DNA from: Thermoanaerobacter uzonensis DSM 18761
GTDB taxonomy: Bacteria; Bacillota; Thermoanaerobacteria; Thermoanaerobacterales; Thermoanaerobacteraceae
Assembly (NCBI RefSeq): GCF_900129115.1
Contig: NZ_FQUR01000006.1
Coordinates: forward strand, 1-64,000
Direction: 5' to 3'
Length of the DNA: 64,000 nucleotides
Shown in pieces: positions 25,039-32,897 of the stretch (position 1 is the first letter of the stretch; every line of letters begins with the position of its first letter). The notes below the pieces were generated by a model. The model was not told the origin of the DNA and did not search any database. It was given only the letters and a program-made list of their open reading frames with translations. The translations under genes were made by a program, and so were the position numbers.

Positions 25039-25806
25039 TTGTTGGTAGATTCTCACGCTCATCTTGAAGATGAGAAATACGATAGAGATAGGGAAAAAGT
25101 TATTGAAGAATGTAAAAAAGACCTCACATTTTTAATAAATGTGGGGTCTAACCTCTTAACTTCTAAACAGTCTATTGAGCTAGCTCATAACTATGACTTT
25201 ATATATGCTTCTGTTGGAATTCATCCTCATGATGCACAAAGAGAATTTGACAAAGTGGAAGAAATAGAGAGATTAGCTTTGCAGGGAAAGGTTGTAGCAA
25301 TAGGAGAAATAGGTTTAGATTATTATTACAATGACCCTCCCAAAGAGTTTCAAAAAGAGGTCTTCACAAAACAAATAAGGCTTGCGAAAAAACTAAATCT
25401 TCCAGTAATAATACACGATAGGGATGCTCATGGAGATATACTAGATATATTAAAACAGGAATGGACAAAAGATTTAAGAGGGGTTTTTCACAGTTATTCT
25501 GGAAGTGTTGAAATGGCTTTTCAAGTAATTGAAATGAATTTTTACATTTCTTTAGGAGGGCCTGTGACATTTAAAAATGCAAAAAAACCTAAAGAAGTAG
25601 CAAAAGCTGTTCCCATCGAAAAACTTTTAATTGAGACAGATAGTCCTTATCTTACTCCTGAGCCTTATAGAGGAAAAAGGAATACACCGGTGTATGTGAA
25701 ATTTGTAGCAGAAAAAATTGCAGAATTAAGAGATATGTCTTGTGATGAGGTTTGTAGGATTACTGCTGAAAATGCCATGAAACTTTTCACCATCCATATC
25801 AAATAA
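25039..25806 (+). CDS. tatD: TatD-family metal-dependent DNase
   Basis: 255 aa. TatD signatures: VDSHAHLEDEKYD (HxH metal ligands), GEIGLDYYY, PVIIHDRDA and the late ETDSPYLTPEPYRG with the catalytic aspartate. TIM-barrel 3'-exonuclease used in DNA quality control. TTG 25039 (or TTG 25042) is the likely start, as AAGGAG overlaps the metG stop 8 nt before; GTG 25030 lies too close to it. Bacillus has the same order (metS-yabD). Confidence 0.92.
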   Translation: MLVDSHAHLEDEKYDRDREKVIEECKKDLTFLINVGSNLLTSKQSIELAHNYDFIYASVGIHPHDAQREFDKVEEIERLALQGKVVAIGEIGLDYYYNDPPKEFQKEVFTKQIRLAKKLNLPVIIHDRDAHGDILDILKQEWTKDLRGVFHSYSGSVEMAFQVIEMNFYISLGGPVTFKNAKKPKEVAKAVPIEKLLIETDSPYLTPEPYRGKRNTPVYVKFVAEKIAELRDMSCDEVCRITAENAMKLFTIHIK

Positions 25807-25918
25807 AAATTTTAAAAAAATAATCTCCTGTTTTTAGGGAAGGTATCGAAAGACAAAAAAATGCGTATAATATCATTAAGTTTAATTTCACCATAAATGA
25901 AAAATTGTGTATAAAAGT

Positions 25919-25947
25919 TTGACAAATCAATTTAATTGAATTAAAAT
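25919..25947 (+). promoter_or_regulatory. Sigma-A-type promoter for the YabE-like gene
   Basis: TTGACA, 17-nt spacer, TAAAAT; about 45 nt before the start codon. It shows that the YabE-like gene is not only read through from metG-tatD. Confidence 0.7.
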
Positions 25948-25992
25948 TACTTACGACTCCCCTAAATTAAATTTTTAACAGGAGGTTATGGG

Positions 25993-27024
25993 ATGGATAC
26001 AGACGATTTTAGAAAGCGACTTGGTGAAATAATTAAAAAACCAGTTGCTCTTCTAACATTGGCTGCCATACTATTATTGATTGTCGGAGCTATAACATAC
26101 GCAAGCTTAAAAAAGGAAATAACCCTTCAGGATGAAGATAAAAAAATAGTTGTTACAACATTTAAATTAACAGTTAAAGATTTGTTAGAAGAGAAAGGAA
26201 TTAAACTAAGAAAAGAAGATGTAGTAATGCCTTCTTTAGACACTGCTTTAAAAAATGGCATGAAGGTGACTATCAAAAGAGCAGTTCCTATCACTATCTG
26301 TGTGGGTGGAAAAGCAAAGGGTATTTACACTGCTGCATCTAATGTAAAAGAAGTACTTCAACAAAATAGTATAACTTTAGGACCACAGGACAAAGTAAAT
26401 ATGAGTTTAGATACGCCTGTGTTTAGGTACATGTACATCGACGTTACAAAAGTAACAGAAAAAATTGTTACTCAAGAGCTAGATATACCATATCAAACAG
26501 AGACAGTGAAGAATGACAATATGGAAAGAGGCCAAGTAAGAGTAGTTCAACAAGGAGAAGTTGGGAAAAAACAAATTGTGATGAAAGTTACTTATGAAAA
26601 CGGCAAAGAGGTAGCAAAAAATATAATAGAGGAAAAGATAGTAAAAAATCCGATAAACCAAATTGTGTATGTTGGAACACTAGGGGTTTTTACTACTTCA
26701 AGAGGAGAGACTTTTAGATATAGGGAAATTAGAACTATGGTTGCTACTGCTTATACTAATGGCGTAGCAGATACCGGCAAAAAACCAGGAGATCCCAATT
26801 ATGGGATAACTGCTACTGGTACGAAAGCTACAAGGGGAGTAATAGCTGTAGATCCAAGGGTTATACCTTTGGGCACACGACTTTACGTAGAAGGATATGG
26901 ATTTGGAATTGCTGCAGATACAGGTGGAGCTATTAAAGGGGATAAAATTGATGTTTTCTTCCCGACTCTTGAGGAAACAATTAAATGGGGAAGAAGATAC
27001 GTGAAAGTTTATATTTTAAAATAG
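25993..27024 (+). CDS. YabE-like G5 and 3D domain protein, cell-wall associated
   Basis: 343 aa. N-terminal cytoplasmic tail and a single membrane helix (about 17-37), two DUF348 repeats (about 45-150; FKLTVKDLLEEKGIKLR), a G5 domain (about 150-230; KVTYENGKEVAKNIIEEKIV), and a C-terminal 3D domain (about 245-343) with the three aspartates in IAVDPRVIPLGTRLYVEGYG, AADTGGAIKGDKIDVFF. The 3D domain is a lytic-transglycosylase-like fold as in MltA and Rpf-like resuscitation factors, so it probably cleaves peptidoglycan. Equivalent to Bacillus YabE, next to ksgA as there (rnmV is missing). Confidence 0.9.
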   Translation: MDTDDFRKRLGEIIKKPVALLTLAAILLLIVGAITYASLKKEITLQDEDKKIVVTTFKLTVKDLLEEKGIKLRKEDVVMPSLDTALKNGMKVTIKRAVPITICVGGKAKGIYTAASNVKEVLQQNSITLGPQDKVNMSLDTPVFRYMYIDVTKVTEKIVTQELDIPYQTETVKNDNMERGQVRVVQQGEVGKKQIVMKVTYENGKEVAKNIIEEKIVKNPINQIVYVGTLGVFTTSRGETFRYREIRTMVATAYTNGVADTGKKPGDPNYGITATGTKATRGVIAVDPRVIPLGTRLYVEGYGFGIAADTGGAIKGDKIDVFFPTLEETIKWGRRYVKVYILK

Positions 27025-27050
27025 ACAGGGTTTCCCTGTCTTATTTTTTG
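27024..27050 (+). terminator. Terminator after the YabE-like gene
   Basis: AGACAGGG / CCCTGTCT with a TTT loop, followed by TATTTTTT. It overlaps the stop codon and lies directly before the ksgA ribosome site. Confidence 0.8.
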
Positions 27051-27060
27051 AGGTGGAGCT

Positions 27061-27882
27061 ATGAAAGTAAAAGGAGTTAAAGTAAAGAAAAAATGGGGAC
27101 AAAATTTCATCTTTGACAAAAATATTTTAACAAAAATTGTGACTGCTTCGGGAGTTATTCCTGAAGATTTTGTACTGGAAATTGGAACAGGATTAGGGAC
27201 TTTGACAGAAGAGTTGGCTAAAAGAGTTAAAAAAGTAATTTCTTTTGAAATTGACAGAGAACTTTATGCCGTAGCAAAAGAAAAACTTAACATTTATAAC
27301 AATGTAATTGTCATAAATGAGGATATAATGAAAGCAGATTTAAATAGAATAGCTAATGAATATTTTGAAGGGAAACCTTTTAAAGTAGTTGCTAATCTTC
27401 CCTATTACATAACTTCTCCTATAATAATGATACTTTTAGAGTGTAAATTTGTAAAAGAGATAACTGTGCTAGTGCAAAAAGAAGTTGCTGAAAGAATTTG
27501 TGCTCTGCCGGGTACTAAGGACTATGGGATACTTACGGTTTTTGTAAATTTTAAAGCAAAGCCTAAGATGCTTTTTGACTTACCCCCAACTGTTTTTGTC
27601 CCTCCACCTAAAGTAGATTCTTCTCTGGTTAAATTAGAGATACTTGATAAACCTTCAGTTGAGGTAAAAGATGAAAGGTTATTTTCTAACGTGGTAAAAT
27701 CTGCTTTTGGACAACGAAGAAAAGTCTTGTCCAATGCTTTAAAAACTTTAGGAATTCCAAAAGAAATTATAGATAAAGCTTTTACTCTTTCAAACTTATC
27801 ACCTCAAAGGAGAGGAGAAACTCTTAGTATAGAGGAGTTTGCTGCTTTGGCAAATGTTATTTATGATTTGACAAAGCAGTAA
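27061..27882 (+). CDS. ksgA: 16S rRNA dimethyladenosine transferase
   Basis: 273 aa. KWGQNFIFDKNILTKIV at the N-terminus, SAM motif LEIGTGLGTLTEELA, catalytic ANLPYYITSPI (NLPY) and the C-terminal FGQRRKVLSNAL. Dimethylates A1518 and A1519 near the 3' end of 16S rRNA. A GAGGTGGAGCT ribosome site follows the preceding terminator. Confidence 0.95.
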   Translation: MKVKGVKVKKKWGQNFIFDKNILTKIVTASGVIPEDFVLEIGTGLGTLTEELAKRVKKVISFEIDRELYAVAKEKLNIYNNVIVINEDIMKADLNRIANEYFEGKPFKVVANLPYYITSPIIMILLECKFVKEITVLVQKEVAERICALPGTKDYGILTVFVNFKAKPKMLFDLPPTVFVPPPKVDSSLVKLEILDKPSVEVKDERLFSNVVKSAFGQRRKVLSNALKTLGIPKEIIDKAFTLSNLSPQRRGETLSIEEFAALANVIYDLTKQ

Positions 27883-27889
27883 TAATAAT

Positions 27890-27943
27890 CCCCCTCTTTT
27901 CATAATATATATTGCAAAGTTATATTTAAGATAAATGAGGGGG
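27890..27943 (+). promoter_or_regulatory. Long-range pairing that could cover the next ribosome site
   Basis: CCCCCTC at 27890-27896 is complementary to GAGGGGG at 27937-27943, which is the Shine-Dalgarno site of the next gene. The loop between is about 40 nt, AT-rich. It may hide the ribosome site or act as a weak ksgA terminator. Only the complementarity is seen. Confidence 0.35.
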
Positions 27944-27951
27944 AAGAATAA

Positions 27952-29010
27952 ATGCCAATAAATATATATAAAAGGTTTTATGTTGTCTTTAATCAAGAAG
28001 ACAAGGGATGTTCTATTGAAGGAAAAGAAGTGACAGGTTATTTAAAAGTGGAGTTTAGGGGGAACAGAGGGAGAATAACAGCGGCTTTGCAAAATCTTAA
28101 TCCCACGTATTCCTATAATGTGAAATTGCTAAAAGGCGAGGGAGGAGTTACTGTTGTAGATTTTGGAGCAATAAAAGTAGATGATAAAGGACGCGGTGGA
28201 GGAGAATGGACTTTTAATGTAGAGAATGTAAAAGATTCGCGAATTAGTTGGGAGGAATTTTCTGTAGCATTTATAGAAGCCCATGATGGCATAAAAACTT
28301 TAGTACCTTTGGCATCTGTTATAAACAAGAAAACTACAAACTGGAAGGCTGCTTATAAAAAATATTTATCAAAGGTAAAAGAAGAAGAAACACTAGCAGA
28401 GAAGAGTGATAAGAATGATAGAGAAATTAAGCAAAGAGAAATTGAAACTGCGATACCCCAGGAGTATGAAAGTGCGGAAAATGAAACTGAAAAAGTTGAA
28501 ACTTCACAAAATGTTTTGGAAGAGGTTCAATCTGAAACTCCTGCATCTGAAGAAACTCCTGAGGTATTGACAGATTATTCTGATATCCAACGACCTGAAA
28601 CTTCTTTTAAGTTTGGGGAAGAAGCAGAGGAAGGATATATAAAGTATTTAAGAGAGTATGTTAACAACATAGTGAGCTTTTTAGAAGAAGTAAAGCCTTT
28701 TGAAAAAAATTTTGAAGGTTATAGATGGTGGAAAGTTAAAACGGGTTACAGGGAGGGAAGCTTTGACCATTATCTTGTGGGATTTGTAAATGATGAAAAG
28801 GGTGAATTAAAATATATTGTATATGGAATGCCAGGATTTTTTACTCTTGCAGACCAGCCTTTTGGTGGTATGACAGGATTTGTAGTATGGAAGCCAGTTA
28901 AGGAAAATTTAAGAGGCGCAAGGGATGAGGGATATTGGATTTTGCATATTGATGCGAAGACAGGACAAATTGCAGTGCCTATAGAACCAACTCCACCGCC
29001 TTTGATATAA
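27952..29010 (+). CDS. Hypothetical protein with two domains and an acidic linker
   Basis: 352 aa, not recognised as a characterised family. Residues about 1-120 form a beta-rich domain (FYVVFNQEDKGCSIEGKEVT; a short-peptide-binding or spore-coat-like fold is possible). Residues about 125-225 are a very charged, Glu-rich linker. Residues about 230-352 form a second domain (WWKVKTGYREGSFDHYLVGF) ending in VPIEPTPPPLI, with many aromatic residues. No signal peptide or membrane helix, so it is cytoplasmic or in the spore. Proteins of this layout are found in spore-forming Thermoanaerobacter/Clostridia, often beside ksgA; a role in sporulation is a guess. Confidence 0.7.
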   Translation: MPINIYKRFYVVFNQEDKGCSIEGKEVTGYLKVEFRGNRGRITAALQNLNPTYSYNVKLLKGEGGVTVVDFGAIKVDDKGRGGGEWTFNVENVKDSRISWEEFSVAFIEAHDGIKTLVPLASVINKKTTNWKAAYKKYLSKVKEEETLAEKSDKNDREIKQREIETAIPQEYESAENETEKVETSQNVLEEVQSETPASEETPEVLTDYSDIQRPETSFKFGEEAEEGYIKYLREYVNNIVSFLEEVKPFEKNFEGYRWWKVKTGYREGSFDHYLVGFVNDEKGELKYIVYGMPGFFTLADQPFGGMTGFVVWKPVKENLRGARDEGYWILHIDAKTGQIAVPIEPTPPPLI

Positions 29011-29046
29011 AAATAAAAGCGTAGTCTCTACGCTTTTATTTTTATA
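29009..29046. terminator. Bidirectional terminator
   Basis: AAATAAAAGCGTAG pairs with CTACGCTTTTATTT around TCT, with T tracts on both strands. It separates two convergent genes. Confidence 0.85.
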
Positions 29047-29286
29047 CTATTTTACTATGAATTCTTTTAAATCTTCTTCTAATTTTTTCAAGCTTTCTTC
29101 ATCAGTTGTGTGAGGTATTACTGTAAGGACATTTTCTAAATTAAGACTAAAAAGGCCCATTATTGATTTTGCGTCTATTACATAGCGACCGGAAGTTACG
29201 TCTATGTCAAAAGGATATTTTGAAGTTTTTTCTACAAAATTTTTGACACTTTCAATGGAAGTCAATTTAATTTTTATTTCTTTCAC
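29047..29286 (-). CDS. HPr-like protein lacking the phosphorylated histidine
   Basis: 79 aa, HPr-like fold by length and by IDAKSIMGLFSLNL (residues about 37-50), which corresponds to the HPr serine-46 site. The usual HARP motif with the histidine-15 phosphoryl acceptor is missing: that region reads IESVKNFVEKTSKYPF. So it cannot pass phosphate in the sugar phosphotransferase system, but could still be phosphorylated on serine, like Crh in Bacillus. Strong GGGGGAA ribosome site. Monocistronic and not close to ptsI. Confidence 0.75.
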   Translation of the reverse strand: MKEIKIKLTSIESVKNFVEKTSKYPFDIDVTSGRYVIDAKSIMGLFSLNLENVLTVIPHTTDEESLKKLEEDLKEFIVK

Positions 29287-29421
29287 GATAATTCCCCCTT
29301 TTATGGATTTAACTTTATCGTATATGATTTTTGGACTTTTATCAATTAGCTTTTTTCACAAAAATTTTATGATTATTTTAGTAATTGTTTTCAAAAGTAA
29401 AATCCCTCCAATGAGGGATTT

Positions 29422-29688
29422 CAGACTGTAGACAAACTTTCGTAAAGGAGATATTTTGTATAAGGAGTGACTTGTGACAAAGCGGCAACAAAACTTAACA
29501 AGACCGAGGGTGGAGGCAGGGCCGTAGCCACGGATGGCGGAGGCGGGCACCTTAAGGCATGGATGCCGATTGTGCCCGGTACCCTGCCGGAACCTGAAGG
29601 TCGAGTTTTAGTTTTGTCGCTTTGGAACATCGGAGCGACGATACAAAATATCTCCTTTTGAATATTTTTTTACTTTGTCAACAAACTG
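29422..29688 (+). mobile_element. Terminator-inserted palindromic element, copy 3
   Basis: 267 bp, near-identical to copy 2. Flanked by an exact 22-bp direct repeat (29400-29421 and 29689-29710) that is the complete terminator hairpin of the minus-strand SLH gene: arms AAATCCCTC / GAGGGATTT, loop CAAT. Its core stretch GGTGGAGGCAGGG (29509-29521) faces TACCCTGCC, and CGGGCAC faces GTGCCCG. For the minus-strand transcript the left hairpin (29421 to 29400) keeps the T-rich tail, the right one does not. Confidence 0.9.
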
Positions 29689-29709
29689 AAATCCCTCCAA
29701 TGAGGGATT

Positions 29710-30978
29710 TTACTTAACATTTGAGGCTAAATCAATATCAACAGAAACATTTATATTTTTATCTGTTTTAACACTTATTTGTGTAATTTTACTATCATAA
29801 GTAAAACTTTTTATGTCATATGGATAAGTTATAGTTTGTGTCACAATTGCATCAGGAGAAGGGTCTATATATTTTACTTCAACTTCTAATATGGTATCCT
29901 TTGATGTTTTTATTATGTGAGCCTTTTGTATATTTACGATATATCCACCTGTTCGCATCATACCACGAGTTGCGATTACATAATATATTCCATTTTCTTC
30001 TACTAGTTTAACAGCAGGATTATTTTTAATAGCTTCCACAGCTGATGATACTTTTTCAGGAGGATTTTTAACATCTTTAAGTTCTATAGGAATCACTTCC
30101 TCACTTTTATTGTTTAACACTTCCACAAATATTATATTATTTTTGGAATCTAATATTAATCTTATTTGATAGCCGGGATTTAGATAATCTATTCCTACAT
30201 ACTCATTTCCGTTGTAAACTGGCACATTTTTTAATATATTGAAAGTTCTTAGTCCACCATTGACTTTTACGGTTATAGTATTGTTATCTATAGCATAAAC
30301 AGTAGCAACGACATCACGGCCATTGAGGTTATTTTGTACCTTTTCGTCAAGCCTTTCCAATAAAACAGCCATTTCTACTCTTCTGACTGGATCGTTTGGT
30401 TTGAGTTTTTCTCCATCGCCTTTGATGAGGTTCTGTTCTACAGCTACGTACATATAACCTATGGCATCTTTAGGAATATTATTCCAATCTTTGTAGTTCA
30501 AAACTTTATTCATATTTTGCTGAGCTTTATCTTCTAATCCTAAAGCGCGAACTAAATATTTTGCTATTTCGTATCTTTTTGCCTTTTCATTTGGATTAAA
30601 CCTTTTTAACTCGTCATAAGTTAATATGCCCTTTTGGTATGCCAGCGTAATAAAGCCTTTTCCCCAACTAAGTTTTGGGCCTTTGTACTCTTTAGGTAGC
30701 TCAGTTATTTTATTAGCCTGTTCTTCATAACCCATCGCCCGTAAAATCATTACTAATGCCTCTAAGTGAGTGACAGGCTTTGAAGGGTTAAATTTTTTAT
30801 CTCCAACTCCTTTTATAAAACCTTTTGCATACATTTTTTCAATTGCTTTTAGTGCCCATGTAAGTTGTTTAATGTCGTCAAAAGAGTATTTTGGTTGAGG
30901 TTTTGCATATGCTGTTGTGAAAAACAACAGTGAAAGGATTATGATTACTGAAACAAAAAGTCGAGATTTGTTTAACAC
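29710..30978 (-). CDS. S-layer homology (SLH) domain protein, cotranscribed with sigI-rsgI
   Basis: 422 aa, secreted: signal peptide LFVSVIIILSLLFFTTAYA, then three SLH motifs in residues about 30-215 (for example KAIEKMYAKGFIKGVGDKKF, GYMYVAVEQNLIKGDGEKL), which bind cell-wall polymer. The remaining part (about 220-422) is beta-rich and unknown. Abuts rsgI with no gap. The stop codon overlaps the terminator hairpin that flanks repeat copy 3. Possible role: wall sensor or stress-related surface protein regulated by sigma-I. Confidence 0.85.
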   Translation of the reverse strand: MLNKSRLFVSVIIILSLLFFTTAYAKPQPKYSFDDIKQLTWALKAIEKMYAKGFIKGVGDKKFNPSKPVTHLEALVMILRAMGYEEQANKITELPKEYKGPKLSWGKGFITLAYQKGILTYDELKRFNPNEKAKRYEIAKYLVRALGLEDKAQQNMNKVLNYKDWNNIPKDAIGYMYVAVEQNLIKGDGEKLKPNDPVRRVEMAVLLERLDEKVQNNLNGRDVVATVYAIDNNTITVKVNGGLRTFNILKNVPVYNGNEYVGIDYLNPGYQIRLILDSKNNIIFVEVLNNKSEEVIPIELKDVKNPPEKVSSAVEAIKNNPAVKLVEENGIYYVIATRGMMRTGGYIVNIQKAHIIKTSKDTILEVEVKYIDPSPDAIVTQTITYPYDIKSFTYDSKITQISVKTDKNINVSVDIDLASNVK

Positions 30979-32127
30979 TTATTTTTCCACCTCCTTCATT
31001 TTTTCATTATATTCTTCGTCATTTTTGTCATCTTTTGGGGGGTAGTTTTTTATGTCTTTTACATTTTTGTAAGTATCTTCGTTGGTGCCTTTATCTACAT
31101 TGTCTAACTCCTTATCATCAGAAGCGGGTTTTACCTCATTTTTTTCTTTTTGAGTAGGAACGTTATTATCGCTTTTTGAGCGTGTATTTTTTTGGGTTCC
31201 ATTATCTTGCTGGTTGTACTTATTATCGCTATTTTCATCTTTTTTGACTTCCTTGCTTTGGCTTTTTACTTCTTCGTCTTTTATATTTTTTATAGTTTGA
31301 GTAATTTTTTCTTGAGAGCGGTCTTTTTCATTTGTTTTAAGGATTTTATCTGTAATAAATTTGGATTTAGATGGACCTGGAGAAAGTTGAGGTATAGTTG
31401 TAGCTTTTGTTTGTTCGTCTTTTTCTTTTATTTTTGTATAAGCTTGTTTTAGTTCTTTAAAAAATTCAGGGCTATTTAATTTATCTTTTGGTATGTTTAT
31501 TCCTTCGCTTTTAGCCTTTTCCCAGAGGATAAGCCTGCCAGGAGAAGTTTTTTCTTTTTTAGCTTCTTCTCTTTGTGTTTCATCGGATTTTAAAGTTTCT
31601 ATTTGAATATTTGTGTTTATTTTTTTAATATTTTTAACAGATTTTTCTATTTGTTCATTTATAAATAGCGAATTTTTAATAGGGACAGTAGTAATTATTA
31701 CTGTATCATCTTTTTTTAAAAACCCTAATTTTTGCGATTCTTCAACTGTTTGATTTATAAAAGTTGTAATGTCAAGCCCTTTATAAGGAAATTTATCTAA
31801 AATTTTTTTGCCATCTTCATTTAGAGGAAGGGCATTTATTATTTTACCATTTTTATCTATTGAAATTTCAATGCTTGGATTTATATCTATATACACATAA
31901 GCGTAAACTTCTGCTGATTTAAAATTGATAATAGTAAAGATTAGTGCGAGAAGAATAGAAGCAGCTATTAAAATTTTAGCAGTAGACTTAAAGCCTAAAA
32001 AATTCTCGTTAAGTTCGATAGTTTCACCTACATTTACATTTTGCAAATTTTTAAGACATTTAAATTCTCCTTTTTCAGTCATTACATAAGTTTTATTTTT
32101 TTCTTTTTGAACCACAACAGCCTTCAT
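30979..32127 (-). CDS. rsgI: RsgI-type anti-sigma-I factor
   Basis: 382 aa. N-terminal cytoplasmic RsgI_N domain (about 1-50; KAVVVQKEKNKTYVMTEKGE), one membrane helix (about 53-70), then the extracytoplasmic region starting VYAYVYIDINPSIEISIDKN. Its DINPS has the Asn-Pro at which related RsgI proteins cleave themselves, the first step before regulated release of sigma-I. From about residue 200 the tail is low-complexity, rich in Lys, Glu and Asp, with no carbohydrate-binding module, unlike Clostridium thermocellum RsgI. The gene overlaps sigI by four bases. Confidence 0.87.
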   Translation of the reverse strand: MKAVVVQKEKNKTYVMTEKGEFKCLKNLQNVNVGETIELNENFLGFKSTAKILIAASILLALIFTIINFKSAEVYAYVYIDINPSIEISIDKNGKIINALPLNEDGKKILDKFPYKGLDITTFINQTVEESQKLGFLKKDDTVIITTVPIKNSLFINEQIEKSVKNIKKINTNIQIETLKSDETQREEAKKEKTSPGRLILWEKAKSEGINIPKDKLNSPEFFKELKQAYTKIKEKDEQTKATTIPQLSPGPSKSKFITDKILKTNEKDRSQEKITQTIKNIKDEEVKSQSKEVKKDENSDNKYNQQDNGTQKNTRSKSDNNVPTQKEKNEVKPASDDKELDNVDKGTNEDTYKNVKDIKNYPPKDDKNDEEYNEKMKEVEK

Positions 32128-32789
32128 ATTTTTGCCACCTCACTTTCGGGGCTTATGTATTGTTTTAGAAGAGGTAAATCTTCAGAAATAATTATTACTA
32201 ATGCTATTATGTATTTCCTATGTTTTTCTATAGTTTTGCGGCTTACTTTTAAAATACTTATTAATTCTTTTATAGGAAGATTCTTTTTGTTTTTTAAATA
32301 TTCCAGCAATTTCTTGTTTTGACAAATTGTATAAGCAATTTTTGCAGTTATTTTTCTGGTGTCTGAGTGTTTGGGGGATTGTTTAACTAAATCGTCTAAA
32401 GTTATATTGTAAAGACTTAGCAAATTTACAAAAGAAATCATTTCCAGTTTTCTGTTTTCTGCCTCATAATCAGAACCTTTTTCTACATATAGTTCTAAAG
32501 GAATGGTATTTTGCTGATTTTGCCGCAAAAAATCTATAAGTCGCCTTTTAATGAGCATACTTGAAAAGCTTAAGAATGAACCTTTTGTATTATCAAAACT
32601 GTCTATAGCTTCGTTAAAAGCTATAAGTCCTATGCTTAATTCATCACTATTTTTTTCATCTATGTATTTGTTTGTAAATAAAGACAATTGCTTTATGATA
32701 AAGGGGGTATATTCCTCAATTAATTTTTCTCTTTCAGAGGGGTCTTTTTTAGCTGCGTATATTCTGTCGTTTATATCCAACTTAACCAC
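32124..32789 (-). CDS. sigI: RNA polymerase sigma factor SigI
   Basis: 221 aa, ECF-like alternative sigma factor. Region 2 is at residues about 20-95 (ELSIGLIAFNEAIDSFDNTK, SFLSFSSMLIKRRLIDFLRQ), followed by a SigI-type C-terminal helix-turn-helix region (about 165-205, KELISILKVSRKTIEKHRKY). Overlaps its anti-sigma gene rsgI. The GTG at 32789 overlaps the likely ribosome site GGGGTGG; a TTG at 32780 may be the true start. Responds to heat or wall stress in relatives. Divergent from mrp. Confidence 0.87.
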   Translation of the reverse strand: MVKLDINDRIYAAKKDPSEREKLIEEYTPFIIKQLSLFTNKYIDEKNSDELSIGLIAFNEAIDSFDNTKGSFLSFSSMLIKRRLIDFLRQNQQNTIPLELYVEKGSDYEAENRKLEMISFVNLLSLYNITLDDLVKQSPKHSDTRKITAKIAYTICQNKKLLEYLKNKKNLPIKELISILKVSRKTIEKHRKYIIALVIIISEDLPLLKQYISPESEVAKI

Positions 32790-32801
32790 CCCACTATATT
32801 A

Positions 32802-32829
32802 TTCGCATCGACAAAATTTTTTGAGGGTA
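32802..32829 (-). promoter_or_regulatory. Candidate sigma-I autoregulatory promoter
   Basis: On the minus strand TACCCTC is followed after a 17-nt gap by CGAA. Known SigI promoters pair a C-rich -35 box (ACCCCC-like) with a CGAA -10 box. It would start transcription about 7 nt before the annotated GTG, so the protein start would have to be TTG 32780. Position and composition fit autoregulation; untested. Confidence 0.4.
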
Positions 32830-32897
32830 TTCTATTAATAATAATTATATATTATAATATAAATGTCAACAAAAAAATACCAATGGGAGGTATAGAG

